From positions 1 through 8,579 of the forward strand of contig DATAYF010000314.1 in the NCBI GenBank assembly GCA_036272735.1: a stretch of DNA of 8,579 bases, written 5' to 3'. Position 1 is the stretch's first letter. Each line of letters starts with the position of its first letter. Positions 1 through 6,920 of the stretch are shown here, piece after piece. The notes below the pieces were generated by a model. It did no database searches and was not told where the DNA came from. It was given only the letters and a program-made list of their open reading frames with translations. This DNA comes from DATAYF01 sp036272735. GTDB lineage: Bacteria; Chloroflexota; Ktedonobacteria; Ktedonobacterales; Ktedonobacteraceae. The translations under genes were made by a program, and so were the position numbers.

Positions 1-96
1 GTCTCAAAGTCGCTCGTATGATGCGGGTCGAAAGTTTGTGCAGAAAGTCACGGCGCCTGTCAGCGATACTGGCATGCATACGAGCGACTTTGAGAC
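1..96. repeat. 20-bp perfect inverted repeat at the window edge
   Basis: Positions 1-20 are the exact reverse complement of positions 77-96, separated by 56 nt. Both arms lie in tnpB-derived sequence. The inner arm (77-96) reads as the normal TnpB residues CLKVARM on the minus strand. The outer arm replaces what should follow KLSTRII. The normal TnpB coding sequence there would contain a C-ATA-CGA-GA string, which also occurs in the opposite strand of the inner arm, so a strand switch at short homology could explain the structure. It may continue beyond the window. Confidence 0.75.
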
Positions 97-344
97 ACGC
101 CTTCTTGCGGTTCTTCGAGCCCTTCTTCTTCTTGGCATGCCGCCTTTGAGCTTTTGCCAGTTTCTTCTCATCCTTGTGGAAGAACCTGGGATTGCCCACC
201 ACTTCGCCAGAAGACGAGCACCACGAAGGACTTCAAACCGAGATCAGCGCCAATCATATTCTCTGTTTGGGGCAAGTGGGCAATCTCATCTTCCACGAGG
301 ATGCTGATGAAGTAGCGATCAGCACAATCTTTGGTAACAGTGCA
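1..344 (-). pseudogene. tnpB: TnpB (IS200/IS605-family RNA-guided nuclease) internal fragment
   Basis: Read on the minus strand, this matches the middle of a TnpB protein. A stretch with TVTKDCADRYFISILVE (about 335-285) leads to the RuvC-I motif GADLGLKSF, whose catalytic aspartate codon is at 243-245. The lysine/arginine-rich part follows: NPRFFHKDEKKLAKAQRR, then KKKKGSKNRKKA and RRRDFLHKLSTRII. The two halves lie in different frames. Removing one base near 215 restores a continuous VVL-SSGEVVGNPRFF reading, so a 1-nt insertion has broken the gene. The N-terminal half is absent: the homology begins right next to the CTAG at the edge of the IS701-like element. The RuvC-II/III and zinc-finger parts are also absent, because the reading degenerates after KLSTRII into an inverted copy of its own upstream sequence. 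No TnpA and no guide-RNA-type 3' end are visible here. The family assignment is firm from sequence memory; the fragment cannot be active. Confidence 0.88.
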
Positions 345-351
345 ACTAGTC

Positions 352-1769
352 CTACAGTTGTAGATGGCTGGCGAGAGTACTTCGGCGCTTGTAATGGCAA
401 AGCCGCGCGAGAGCTTGGTGCATGCGTCGCCAGAATGACCAAGCCAGGTGGTAGGCAAAAGAGAGAGATTGTTTGGTTATGAGAAGAAAGAAAAGCCGCC
501 GGATTTCGGCAACAGAGAGGGGAACCATGACTGGGAGATCAGAAGACAGATGTGATTGAACAGAGTCGGGTGTTTCTGGCTCTGGTGTCTGGAGCGTCTG
601 CTCAGGCTTTGTTTGAACGCGTCTTCTTCCCCATTGGCCCGCAAAGCTGCTAAAAGGGCCAGATCCAGCATTGAGAGGGTTACGTGCCGATACCATCCCT
701 GCCAGGAGCGGACTTCGTACTCATCCAGGCCCACTTCTCCTTTGGCTTCCTCAAAACATTGCTCCACTGTCCAGCGCGCGCCGAAAGCCTCTACCATTTC
801 CTGTAACGTCGTCCCAACGGGGGCAAAGACCAGCACGTAGGCTCTCTCTGCCGGTTTAGCTCCCTCATCCAGGCTTTGTCGAACCAGCAGCCAGCGCTGC
901 CACCCACTGGCTTCTGGCACAGCGAGTTCGATGCGTGCCCATGCGAAGAGGCGAGGTCCCTTGCTCCCGGTGCCCGCACTCAGCTCCTGCCAATCCTCTC
1001 TGGCTATGCCACGTGCGACCTGATCCACTCGCCTGCGGATTCCTTGCGCCTCTACGCGCTCTTTGCATGTCACCGCCAGAACATACGCCTGTTTGCGTGC
1101 CTCCAGGCCAGCCCGGAGCGGCTGTGCGCTCCCGTAGATGGTATCACCAGTTACCCAGGCAACCTCCAGCCCCGCATCCAAGCTACGCCACAGCATGCGG
1201 GCAGCCAGTTCAGGCTTGGTCGCGAAGCTCACCTCTTTAGGCACATCTGCTGCTCGGCACCGGTCGGGGTCCTGGGTCCAACTCTTGGGCAGATACAGTT
1301 CGCGGTCCAGCAATGTGTGCCCCTTGGTGCTTGAGTACGTCAAGAACACGCCAATCTGGCAGTTCTCGATGCGACCAGCCGTGCCGCTGTATTGTCGCTG
1401 CACGCCTACCGATTTCGTGCCTTTCTTGAGAAAACCTGTCTCATCGACCACTAACACCGCATTGGGAGTTGCAAGTGTCTCCACGACATACGCACGCAAC
1501 TCATCTCGCACCTCGTCGCAATCCCACTTCGCCCGATCCAAGAGATGTTGTATCGCATACGGAGTGGCTTCTCCCATTACTTCAGCCACTTGCCACCCGT
1601 TTTTGCGCTCAACTGAACTCATTAATCCCTGCATGTAGGTAAGTGCTCGAGAGTGAGATTCTGGTCTCACAAAAGAGTGTTTGATCCGTTGGCCCAATTC
1701 AGAGAAGACCGTGGTCCACACCTCCTCGGGGGATGAAGAGAAACTGGCTGAGGGGGAAAGAAGAGGCAT
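352..1769 (-). pseudogene. IS701-like DDE transposase, frameshifted near the C-terminus
   Basis: The main frame opens at an ATG (1767-1769) with a strong GGAGGAG ribosome site at 1778-1784, and runs 430 codons to 477. It reads like an IS701-type DDE transposase. The first acidic residue is in LVVDETGFLKKG (D109), the second in WVTGDTIYG (D209), and the glutamate is in QCFEEAKGEVGLDEYEVRSW (E340/E341). After about residue 386 (near 612-625) the homology moves to the -1 frame, which continues as LSVAEIRRLFFLL, LAWSFWRRMHQALARLCHYKRR and SHLQL, stopping at 352-354. Joining the frames gives about 470 residues. The main-frame tail after the break, ending SGGFSFFS, is non-homologous. I see no slippery heptamer at the junction, so a 1-nt deletion is more likely than programmed frameshifting. 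The catalytic triad lies upstream of the break, so partial activity cannot be excluded. Confidence 0.8.
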
Positions 1770-1801
1770 GAGTTGTTCTCCTCCATCGGCATCCGGCTTG
1801 T

Positions 1802-1842
1802 GGACTGAACCCTTCTCAGGGGTTCAGTCCGTTTTTCTTTCT
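1802..1842 (+). terminator. Hairpin with T-tract upstream of the IS701-like transposase
   Basis: GGACTGAACCC (1802-1812) and GGGTTCAGTCC (1820-1830) form a perfect 11-bp stem with a 7-nt loop, followed on the plus strand by GTTTTTCTTTCTTT. This fits an intrinsic terminator for plus-strand transcripts. On the minus strand the same hairpin falls in the 5' leader of the transposase, about 18 nt upstream of its ribosome site. Stem-loops in this position often shield insertion sequences from activation by outside transcription; that role is inferred here. Confidence 0.6.
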
Positions 1843-1935
1843 TTCAGAGAAGATAAAAGATATGACGGTAGGTTCCCGCCTACAAGAGCGGAAGTCCCCT
1901 CTCGTTCTAGCGTTGTAAATGACGAGGGGCGGCGC

Positions 1936-2883
1936 TTATGCAAGAAACTCTCTGGCAAAGAAGCGTAGCGACTTTAGCTGCGAGACATCAGGAAAGCCGA
2001 GAACCAGCTCTTGAACGCCAGTTACTTCAAACGCTGCCAGACGCTTGCGGATGGTATCAGGGTTGCCGACCAGCGCGCTCTCGGCCATATTGCCAAAGCG
2101 GTTGACGAGTGCAGCAGGGAACCTGGCCCATGCCTGTTCATCGGTCTCATCGATCGAGCAGAGAGTCCCTGCCGTGCGGTGGATGCTCTCGTAATCGCGC
2201 CCAACAGTCGCGCAATGGGCTTTGAGCACAGCGAACTTCTGTTGGATCGTCTCCAGGTCGCCAAACACATTACAGGCGTCGGCGTACTGCGCAACCAGTT
2301 TGAGCGTCACCTGTTCGCCGCCACCGCCGATCAGCAAGGGAATATGCGGGTGTTGGACACCCTTGGGCTGATTAATCGCGCCACGTACCTGGTAGTATTT
2401 CCCCTCGAAGACGGCCTCCTCCTGGGTCCACATAGCCAGAATCACCTGCACCGCCTCGCCGAGATGCCGCAGGCGGTCAGCAGTCGTGGGAAAGTCGTAT
2501 CCGTAAGCGCGAAACTCCTGCTCATGCCAGCCAGCTCCGATACCAAAGGTGAGTCGTCCATGTGAGAGAACATCGACCGTGCTGGCCATCTTGGCAAGCA
2601 GAGCAGGATGACGAAAGCCGTTACAGGTGACCATCTGACCAATACGAATACGCTTCGTGTCGCGGGCCACCGCTGCAGTGGTGGTCCAACACTCAAACGG
2701 CACTTCGCGCGGCCCGCGCGGACTGGGATGGAAGTGATCGGCGAGCCAGAGGGACGCAAAACCCAGCTCGTCGGCGGCTTGCGCGACGCGCGTGATGGTC
2801 TCATAGACCTCAATGGGGTCTTTCCCACTCTCCGGGTCCAAGGCCCAGGTTTGCGGTAAGGGAAGACTAAATTGGATGGGCAT
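1936..2883 (-). CDS. LLM-class flavin-dependent (F420-type) oxidoreductase
   Basis: This 315-residue protein has the layout of the bacterial luciferase-like monooxygenase superfamily, F420-dependent branch. These are TIM-barrel enzymes that exchange hydride with F420 or FMN on small organic substrates in the cytoplasm. Visible family signatures are GFASLWLADHFHP (41-53), RIRIGQMVTCNGFRHPALLAKM (78-99), GRLTFGIGAGWHEQEFRAYG (109-128), the FEGKYYQ segment (159-165), the phosphate-binding IPLLIGGGGE (181-190) and VAQYADACNVFG (197-208). Length is typical and no signal peptide is seen. Two adjacent starts exist, GTG at 2884-2886 and ATG at 2881-2883. I prefer the ATG because GAGGA lies about 7 nt upstream of it. 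The start touches the stop of the upstream merR-type gene, so the two are almost certainly co-transcribed and translationally coupled. The substrate cannot be named; whether the cofactor is F420 or FMN is not decided by sequence alone. Confidence 0.9.
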   Translation of the reverse strand: MPIQFSLPLPQTWALDPESGKDPIEVYETITRVAQAADELGFASLWLADHFHPSPRGPREVPFECWTTTAAVARDTKRIRIGQMVTCNGFRHPALLAKMASTVDVLSHGRLTFGIGAGWHEQEFRAYGYDFPTTADRLRHLGEAVQVILAMWTQEEAVFEGKYYQVRGAINQPKGVQHPHIPLLIGGGGEQVTLKLVAQYADACNVFGDLETIQQKFAVLKAHCATVGRDYESIHRTAGTLCSIDETDEQAWARFPAALVNRFGNMAESALVGNPDTIRKRLAAFEVTGVQELVLGFPDVSQLKSLRFFAREFLA

Positions 2884-2886
2884 CAC

Positions 2887-3363
2887 TCATTCCTCATTTC
2901 CTGTTTTATCTGGCTTGAGATCTTCGTCAGACCCCTCCTCATCTGCAGTTTCGCTGGAAGTACCAGCCTGAGTTGGAGAAGAGGTCACACCGAGCATGGT
3001 TTCGAGTTGTTTGAGCCGATCAATCGTGTCTTGCAGCCCCTGGATGTGCTGCTCCATTTCCTGCACCTGGAGTTGCAGCGTGTGCTGATACTCTTCCAGC
3101 AGGAGGCGGCGTTGAGAGAGAGTAGTCGCAAAACCCTGGCGAAACAGGTGAGCAAGCCGTCCCATCTGGGCACGAGGCATCCCGATCGCACGCAGATCCA
3201 TGAGCAAGCCAATCCAGTCGAGATCCTGCTGGCTATAACGCCGATAGCCACTCTGATCCCTCCTGACCGGATCAAGCAATCCGATGCGCTCATAGTAGCG
3301 CAGGGTGTCTATTGAGAGTCCTGTCCGTTTTGCGACTTCTTGGATCGTCAGTTCTGTCTCCAT
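2887..3363 (-). CDS. MerR-family transcriptional regulator, first gene of operon
   Basis: This is a 158-residue cytoplasmic DNA-binding protein starting METELTIQEVAKRTGLS. The winged helix-turn-helix spans about residues 5-70, with TLRYYERIGLL and the wing GYRRYSQQDLDWI typical of MerR. A dimerisation coiled coil follows at about 90-125 (LLLEEYQHTLQLQVQEMEQH and on), then an acidic, low-complexity tail (126-158). There is no cysteine in the protein, so it is not a thiol metal sensor of the MerR/CueR/ZntR kind; an organic ligand or another signal is more likely. The frame is open further upstream to 3468, but the promoter lies inside that extension and puts the transcription start at about this ATG, so I chose 3363. 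The stop codon abuts the start of the oxidoreductase, suggesting the regulator controls itself plus that enzyme. Confidence 0.9.
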   Translation of the reverse strand: METELTIQEVAKRTGLSIDTLRYYERIGLLDPVRRDQSGYRRYSQQDLDWIGLLMDLRAIGMPRAQMGRLAHLFRQGFATTLSQRRLLLEEYQHTLQLQVQEMEQHIQGLQDTIDRLKQLETMLGVTSSPTQAGTSSETADEEGSDEDLKPDKTGNEE

Positions 3364-3369
3364 ATCAGG

Positions 3370-3400
3370 AGTATAAAGCCTGGAGTACGCTCCAGGGCAA
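3370..3400 (-). promoter_or_regulatory. MerR-type promoter with 19-bp spacer and operator dyad
   Basis: On the minus strand, a -35 element TTGCCC (3400-3395) and a -10 element TATACT (3375-3370) are separated by exactly 19 bp, the elongated spacer characteristic of MerR-regulated promoters. The perfect dyad CCTGGAG-4 nt-CTCCAGG (3379-3396) sits between them, overlapping the -35 edge, where MerR dimers bind and untwist DNA. The -10 ends only 6 nt before the A of the regulator's ATG (3363), so transcription should begin at or within a base or two of the start codon. The mRNA is then leaderless, consistent with the lack of a good ribosome site. Confidence 0.82.
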
Positions 3401-3470
3401 GGGCTTATCCCTCTTTTTTGCCAGGAAAATTCTTGCTCAGACGAAAAAGCACAACGTGGCGACGACAAGC

Positions 3471-3574
3471 TGGTAAATAGCGCGAATGTTCGACGATTTT
3501 TGAGGCGAATGGGAGGAAATCGGCGCGAAACATGGGAATCGACCTTGCAGACCTCCGTAAAATGGCTTCAGAAG
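3471..3574 (+). repeat. Left 104-bp terminal inverted repeat
   Basis: This is the left arm of the passenger transposon, identical to the inverted right arm at 4709-4932 without its insert. It contains the uninterrupted target ATTTTTGA (reverse complement of TCAAAAAT), which is disrupted by the MITE in the right arm. Reading inward, it holds a GGGAGGAAA ribosome-site-like stretch (3509-3517) and an ATG at 3532 that opens the codons for MGIDLADLRKMASE. Similarity to the right side stops abruptly after 3574. Confidence 0.85.
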
Positions 3575-3831
3575 GGGGCCGTTGCACGCAGATGTTGTGC
3601 ATTCGTAGAAGAGAGACTTTCGCAGCACCCATGCCAGGCTTTCGTCAAGCCAGGTCAGGCACATTGGCTGATCTTTCCCAGATGAGAGCCGGGCCGAGGA
3701 TTGAAGCAACATCCGAATAGCCGTTTTTTTTCTCGGCTTGCAGAATAGATACATATGCACATTGCAAGAAAATCGACACTCTCCATCAGTCATGCCGCAT
3801 GCAAGAGGGAGAGAAAAGAAAGGAACCATTT
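3575..3831. other. Gene-free left interior of the passenger transposon
   Basis: No convincing gene is present between the left arm and the leader ORF. The frame beginning at the ATG at 3532 runs through to 3720 (62 codons) but resembles nothing I know. An AGCCG-10 nt-CGGCT stem with a T-rich loop lies at about 3717-3736. The promoter for the reductase gene must lie here; I cannot place -35 and -10 boxes with confidence. Confidence 0.4.
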
Positions 3832-3884
3832 ATGAACACACGTGATCAGCACCAAAAGTCGCCAGATGTTGGAGGAACTCGGTC

Positions 3885-3888
<4 letters not shown>
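3832..3888 (+). CDS. 18-residue leader ORF coupled to the reductase gene
   Basis: The ORF encodes MNTRDQHQKSPDVGGTRS. It begins at an ATG preceded by AAAGGAACC with good spacing, and its TGA stop overlaps the ATG of the reductase gene in the arrangement ATGA. The GGAGGA ribosome site of the reductase gene (3871-3876) lies inside this ORF. The geometry suggests translational coupling. The peptide has no recognisable motif and no run of one amino acid that would point to attenuation. It could also be a chance ORF. Confidence 0.45.
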
Positions 3889-4499
<611 letters not shown>

Positions 4500-4708
4500 G
4501 ATCGCGAGGAGCATTCCCAAAACCACACGTGCTTTGACCGCGCATCACGCGCGAACGGGGAGAATCGGCAGATTGGTGAACAGCAATTCGAGGAGGCGCG
4601 CCTGTGCCGATTTTCCACGTCGCTTTTTCAGCATCTCTCTGCTGAAAAAGCGTAAGCTACTCTTTTTGCCGATTGCTTGCATTACCAGAAATGGCGTACC
4701 GTCACCCG
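4500..4708. other. Right interior of the passenger transposon, with a 13-bp hairpin
   Basis: No recognised gene follows the reductase. CGCTTTTTCAGCA (4621-4633) and TGCTGAAAAAGCG (4640-4652) form a perfect 13-bp stem with a 6-nt loop. It might terminate the reductase transcript, but the only T-run (4661-4667) is not adjacent to the stem, so this is weak. On the minus strand a 68-codon frame (4751-4545) starts in the right arm with MGIDLADLRKMASE, has GGGAGGAAA upstream, and continues with a basic stretch (KKSSLRFFSREMLKKRRGK). It could be a small real gene or a remnant; I do not recognise it. Confidence 0.45.
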
Positions 4709-4932
4709 CTTCTGAAGCCATTTTACGGAGGTCTGCAAGGTCGATTCCCATGTTTCGCGCCGATTTCCTCCCATTCGCCTCAAAAATGGGTCTTGCTCAA
4801 ATCCGGTGGAAAACCTCAACAACTGGCAGGAGGAAAACACGTGATTGGCTTGTCGAGCGATCCGTTGCTCGGCTTTTCCACCGAAAGTGGGCAAGACCCT
4901 CAAAAATCGTCGAACATTCGCGCTATTTACCA
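4709..4932 (-). repeat. Right 104-bp terminal inverted repeat, interrupted by a MITE
   Basis: Positions 4709-4787 joined to 4908-4932 are identical to the reverse complement of 3471-3574. The interruption is a 112-bp MITE together with an 8-bp duplicated target. The outer end is CGCTATTTACCA, immediately followed by the CAAGC direct repeat. Confidence 0.85.
4780..4907. mobile_element. 112-bp ISL3-type MITE with 8-bp target duplication
   Basis: The element occupies 4788-4899. Its ends are GGGTCTTGC and GCAAGACCC; the inverted similarity extends 26 bp (4788-4813 against 4874-4899, 21 of 26 matching). Both sides carry TCAAAAAT (4780-4787 and 4900-4907). The uninterrupted site in the left arm contains one copy, which proves an insertion. 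An 8-bp AT-rich duplication and GGGTC-type ends fit the ISL3 family, and the ends match those of the ISL3 remnant at 6963-7801 (shared GGGTC.TG and TCGGT.GA). There is no coding capacity, so mobilisation would be in trans by an ISL3 transposase. Confidence 0.88.
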
Positions 4933-4937
4933 CAAGC

Positions 4938-5249
4938 ATCAAGGAGCCATGCAACTACAACTGTAGGACTAGGGAAACCGCTCCACACCTGGGGTACTAG
5001 CATTGAATGTGGGAAATAAAAATCCTGGCGAGATGGAAGGATGCACAGCGGCCAGGGGGTCAATGAGGGAGGACTAGGAAGTCTGCGAACATCTCTCACC
5101 AGGCAACTGTTCGTCTGAACGATGTGGAGATGGATGTTGTTCCCTAGTCTTTTGGTTTTAAGAGTATCCTGAAAAGAGAGAGTACGGAGCCGTATAGCTA
5201 GCACCATTGACATTTCTCTGCCATGTTCTGGTGAGAAAGAGAAGCTTTT
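4938..5249. other. Intergenic region upstream of the histidine kinase
   Basis: No gene is supported. An 18-bp stretch at 4955-4972 (CTACAACTGTAGGACTAG) is the exact inverse of 345-362 at the right end of the IS701-like element. GACTAGGGAA (4967-4976) is inverted at 5140-5149. The kinase promoter should lie here; a TTGACA occurs at about 5208-5213, but I see no matching -10 box at normal spacing. The plus-strand frame reading TVGLGKPLHTWGTSIECGK, stopping at 5019, may be a fragment of a transposon protein tail, but it is not verifiable. Confidence 0.4.
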
Positions 5250-6512
5250 ATGTCATCAGAGAACATGCTCAAAACACCTAAGTCACGCCGGTTGCTTCTG
5301 ACATTAGAACGCTTGCTCGAACTCCCAGCAACCAACGTGGGCGAGACGATACATCAAACCGCACAACTCGTGACCCAGGCTCTGGGCGCGGGGAAAGTCG
5401 ATGTGTTTCTGTATGATCCCGAAAGTCAGAGCTTAATCGCCTTCGGAACCAGCGCCACCTCCATGGGAAACAAAGAAAAAACGATCGGGTTAGATCGTCT
5501 TCCCCTGGCCAAAGGCGGGCGTATCGTCGAGGTCTACCTGACGGGCCAGTCTTACTGGACAGGGCAAGCGCACCGAGACCCTCACGTGTCGCCAGAGATG
5601 AAAGAAGATCTGGGCATCAAGTCAATGATTGTCACGCCACTGCAGGTGGGGAGCGAGCGTCGAGGCGTGCTGGTCGTCTCCTCAAGCGCCCCTGATTTTT
5701 TTACCAAGCAAGATTTGCATTTTCTCGAAGCGGTAGTCCGCTGGGTTGGGGTCGTCATTCATCGGGCAGAACTGGTGGAGCAACACACCAGCGAGATGAT
5801 AGAGCGGGCACGACAACTGGCGGCTGAAGAAATGCTCACCGTGATGGCACACGATCTGCGCAATTATCTGACCCCCCTCAAGGGACGACTCGACCTGCTG
5901 GAACGGCGGGCACGTCGGGAAGAGCAGGAAGCGTATGTCCGAGAATTGGTCGTGGCCAAACAGACGCTGAGACGGCTGGATTATCTGCTGTCAGATCTTT
6001 TGGATGTAGAACGCCTCAAGCAAGGAATATTCTCGCTCAATTTTCAGTCGGTGGACCTGGTGAAACTCCTGGAAGAACTGGTTCTGATCTGGAGTATACC
6101 CGAGCACAGTATCCAGGTCCAGGCCCCACGCGAACTCCTTATTACCGCTGACCGTGACCGCATCCAACAAGTGTTGGAAAATCTTCTGGCGAATGCCCTC
6201 ACGCACGCGGACCCTGGCACCCCGATCCAAGTGGTCATGACCCAGGAGCAACGCGAGGGTGGTCCCTGGGCAATCATCACGGTCAGCAATCGTGGGCCAG
6301 AGATTCCCCCAGAACTGCTCGTGTCCCTGTTCCAGCCTTTTGCGAAAGGAGCGCATTCCAAAGGACTAGGCCTGGGACTCTGCCTGGCCCAGCGCATTGC
6401 ACATGCCCACCAAGGCACCCTCACGGTGCACACGGAAGCAGGAACAGGGACTCATTTTACACTCACACTCCCAGTTCACGCAATCCAACCGACGTCTGAG
6501 GCCCTGAGTTAA
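5250..6512 (+). CDS. Soluble GAF-domain sensor histidine kinase
   Basis: This 420-residue protein has no membrane segment or signal peptide, so it should sense a cytoplasmic cue. A GAF domain covers about residues 25-175, with VDVFLYDPESQSL, LGIKSMIVTPL and RRGVLVVSSS typical of its core strands. A HisKA domain follows, with the H-box VMAHDLRNYLTPL (phosphoacceptor H201) and the second helix to about 260. The HATPase domain runs from about 295 to 410: N-box QQVLENLLANALTHA (N311, N315), a G1-like box VSNRGPEIPPE (345-355), F-box LFQPFAKG (360-367), G2 box GLGLGLCLA (372-380) and GTHFTLTLP (400-408). The G1 box reads N-R-G-P-E where D-N-G-P-G is usual. An AGAAAGAGAAG stretch precedes the ATG. 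No response regulator is adjacent, so this is an orphan kinase whose partner must be elsewhere. Confidence 0.92.
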   Translation: MSSENMLKTPKSRRLLLTLERLLELPATNVGETIHQTAQLVTQALGAGKVDVFLYDPESQSLIAFGTSATSMGNKEKTIGLDRLPLAKGGRIVEVYLTGQSYWTGQAHRDPHVSPEMKEDLGIKSMIVTPLQVGSERRGVLVVSSSAPDFFTKQDLHFLEAVVRWVGVVIHRAELVEQHTSEMIERARQLAAEEMLTVMAHDLRNYLTPLKGRLDLLERRARREEQEAYVRELVVAKQTLRRLDYLLSDLLDVERLKQGIFSLNFQSVDLVKLLEELVLIWSIPEHSIQVQAPRELLITADRDRIQQVLENLLANALTHADPGTPIQVVMTQEQREGGPWAIITVSNRGPEIPPELLVSLFQPFAKGAHSKGLGLGLCLAQRIAHAHQGTLTVHTEAGTGTHFTLTLPVHAIQPTSEALS

Positions 6513-6540
6513 GATAGCCATCCTCTAGCCGCAAACTGGA

Positions 6541-6740
6541 TAACTGTGGCACAGCTTGGCTGGATTGAGCCTGACAATGGCCCTGATTATCGGTTTAGTT
6601 GGATTATCGGCACAGTTTTTTGCGAGATAAGGACTGCCACTGTGCCGATAACGTCCCGCAAGACGGTGAAAACTGCGCCGATAAGATCAGTCATCGATCC
6701 AGTTCAGTGGTATCTGCTTACAAACTGTGCCGCAGTTATC
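6541..6740. repeat. Array of AACTGTGCCGATAA-like sites
   Basis: Copies or near-copies occur at 6542-6554 (AACTGTGGCACAG, partly palindromic), 6585-6600 and 6602-6617 (minus strand, 17-bp tandem units beginning GATTATCGG), 6639-6651 (plus, exact), 6671-6684 (AACTGCGCCGATAA) and 6723-6733. TTATCGGCACAGT (6604-6616) and ACTGTGCCGATAA (6639-6651) form a perfect 13-bp inverted repeat. The arrangement of repeated short sites in both orientations resembles recombinase or transposase binding sites at an element end. No enzyme gene accompanies them, and I do not recognise the family. Confidence 0.65.
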
Positions 6741-6920
6741 TACTTTGCGGCTATGGAGATCTTTCCTTAACTCAGAGCCTATTTGGACGCAAGCCTGGCC
6801 CGGAAGGGTTGTCGGAACATTCAAGTCAGTTTTGCTTGCATCCATAGCATCTGGAATTACCAAAAACGCTTCACCGTTAACGGCTCCAGAGGCGGCTTCT
6901 CAAGTGTCTTCCTGGTTGAT

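Larger units (their letters stand above)
345..1910 (-). mobile_element. IS701-like insertion sequence bracketed by CTAG
   Basis: The element holds one long transposase reading frame on the minus strand. The tetranucleotide CTAG occurs at 345-348 and again at 1907-1910, about 1.56 kb apart, which fits the 4-bp YTAR target duplications known for the IS701 family. Near the ends, the inward-reading sequences CGAGAG..ACTTC.GC.CTTGTA at 1883-1904 (minus) and 371-390 (plus) align with one 2-nt gap and few mismatches, consistent with imperfect terminal inverted repeats. However, the right copy lies about 20 bp further in than the left. The exact right boundary is therefore uncertain: 349 if CTAG marks the end, about 369 if the repeat does. 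The outer flanks are a tnpB fragment on one side and the oxidoreductase gene end on the other. Confidence 0.65.

Noticed and set aside
612..625. Programmed -1 frameshift in the IS701-like transposase
   Set aside because: The region around GCG TTC AAA CAA has no X-XXY-YYZ slippery heptamer in the right phase, so a simple deletion is preferred.
876..1638. Long plus-strand frames opposite the IS701-like transposase
   Set aside because: They are antisense to a transposase with a recognisable D-D-E triad and show no protein-like motifs or ribosome sites.
2011..2565. 184-codon plus-strand frame inside the oxidoreductase gene
   Set aside because: It is the complement of conserved LLM-family sequence, a coding shadow.
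3364..3468. Longer N-terminus for the MerR regulator (start at 3468)
   Set aside because: The extension contains the promoter and operator and does not resemble MerR sequence; homology begins at METELT.
6541..6740. CRISPR array
   Set aside because: The repeats are short, in both orientations and irregularly spaced, with no constant spacer length and no cas gene.
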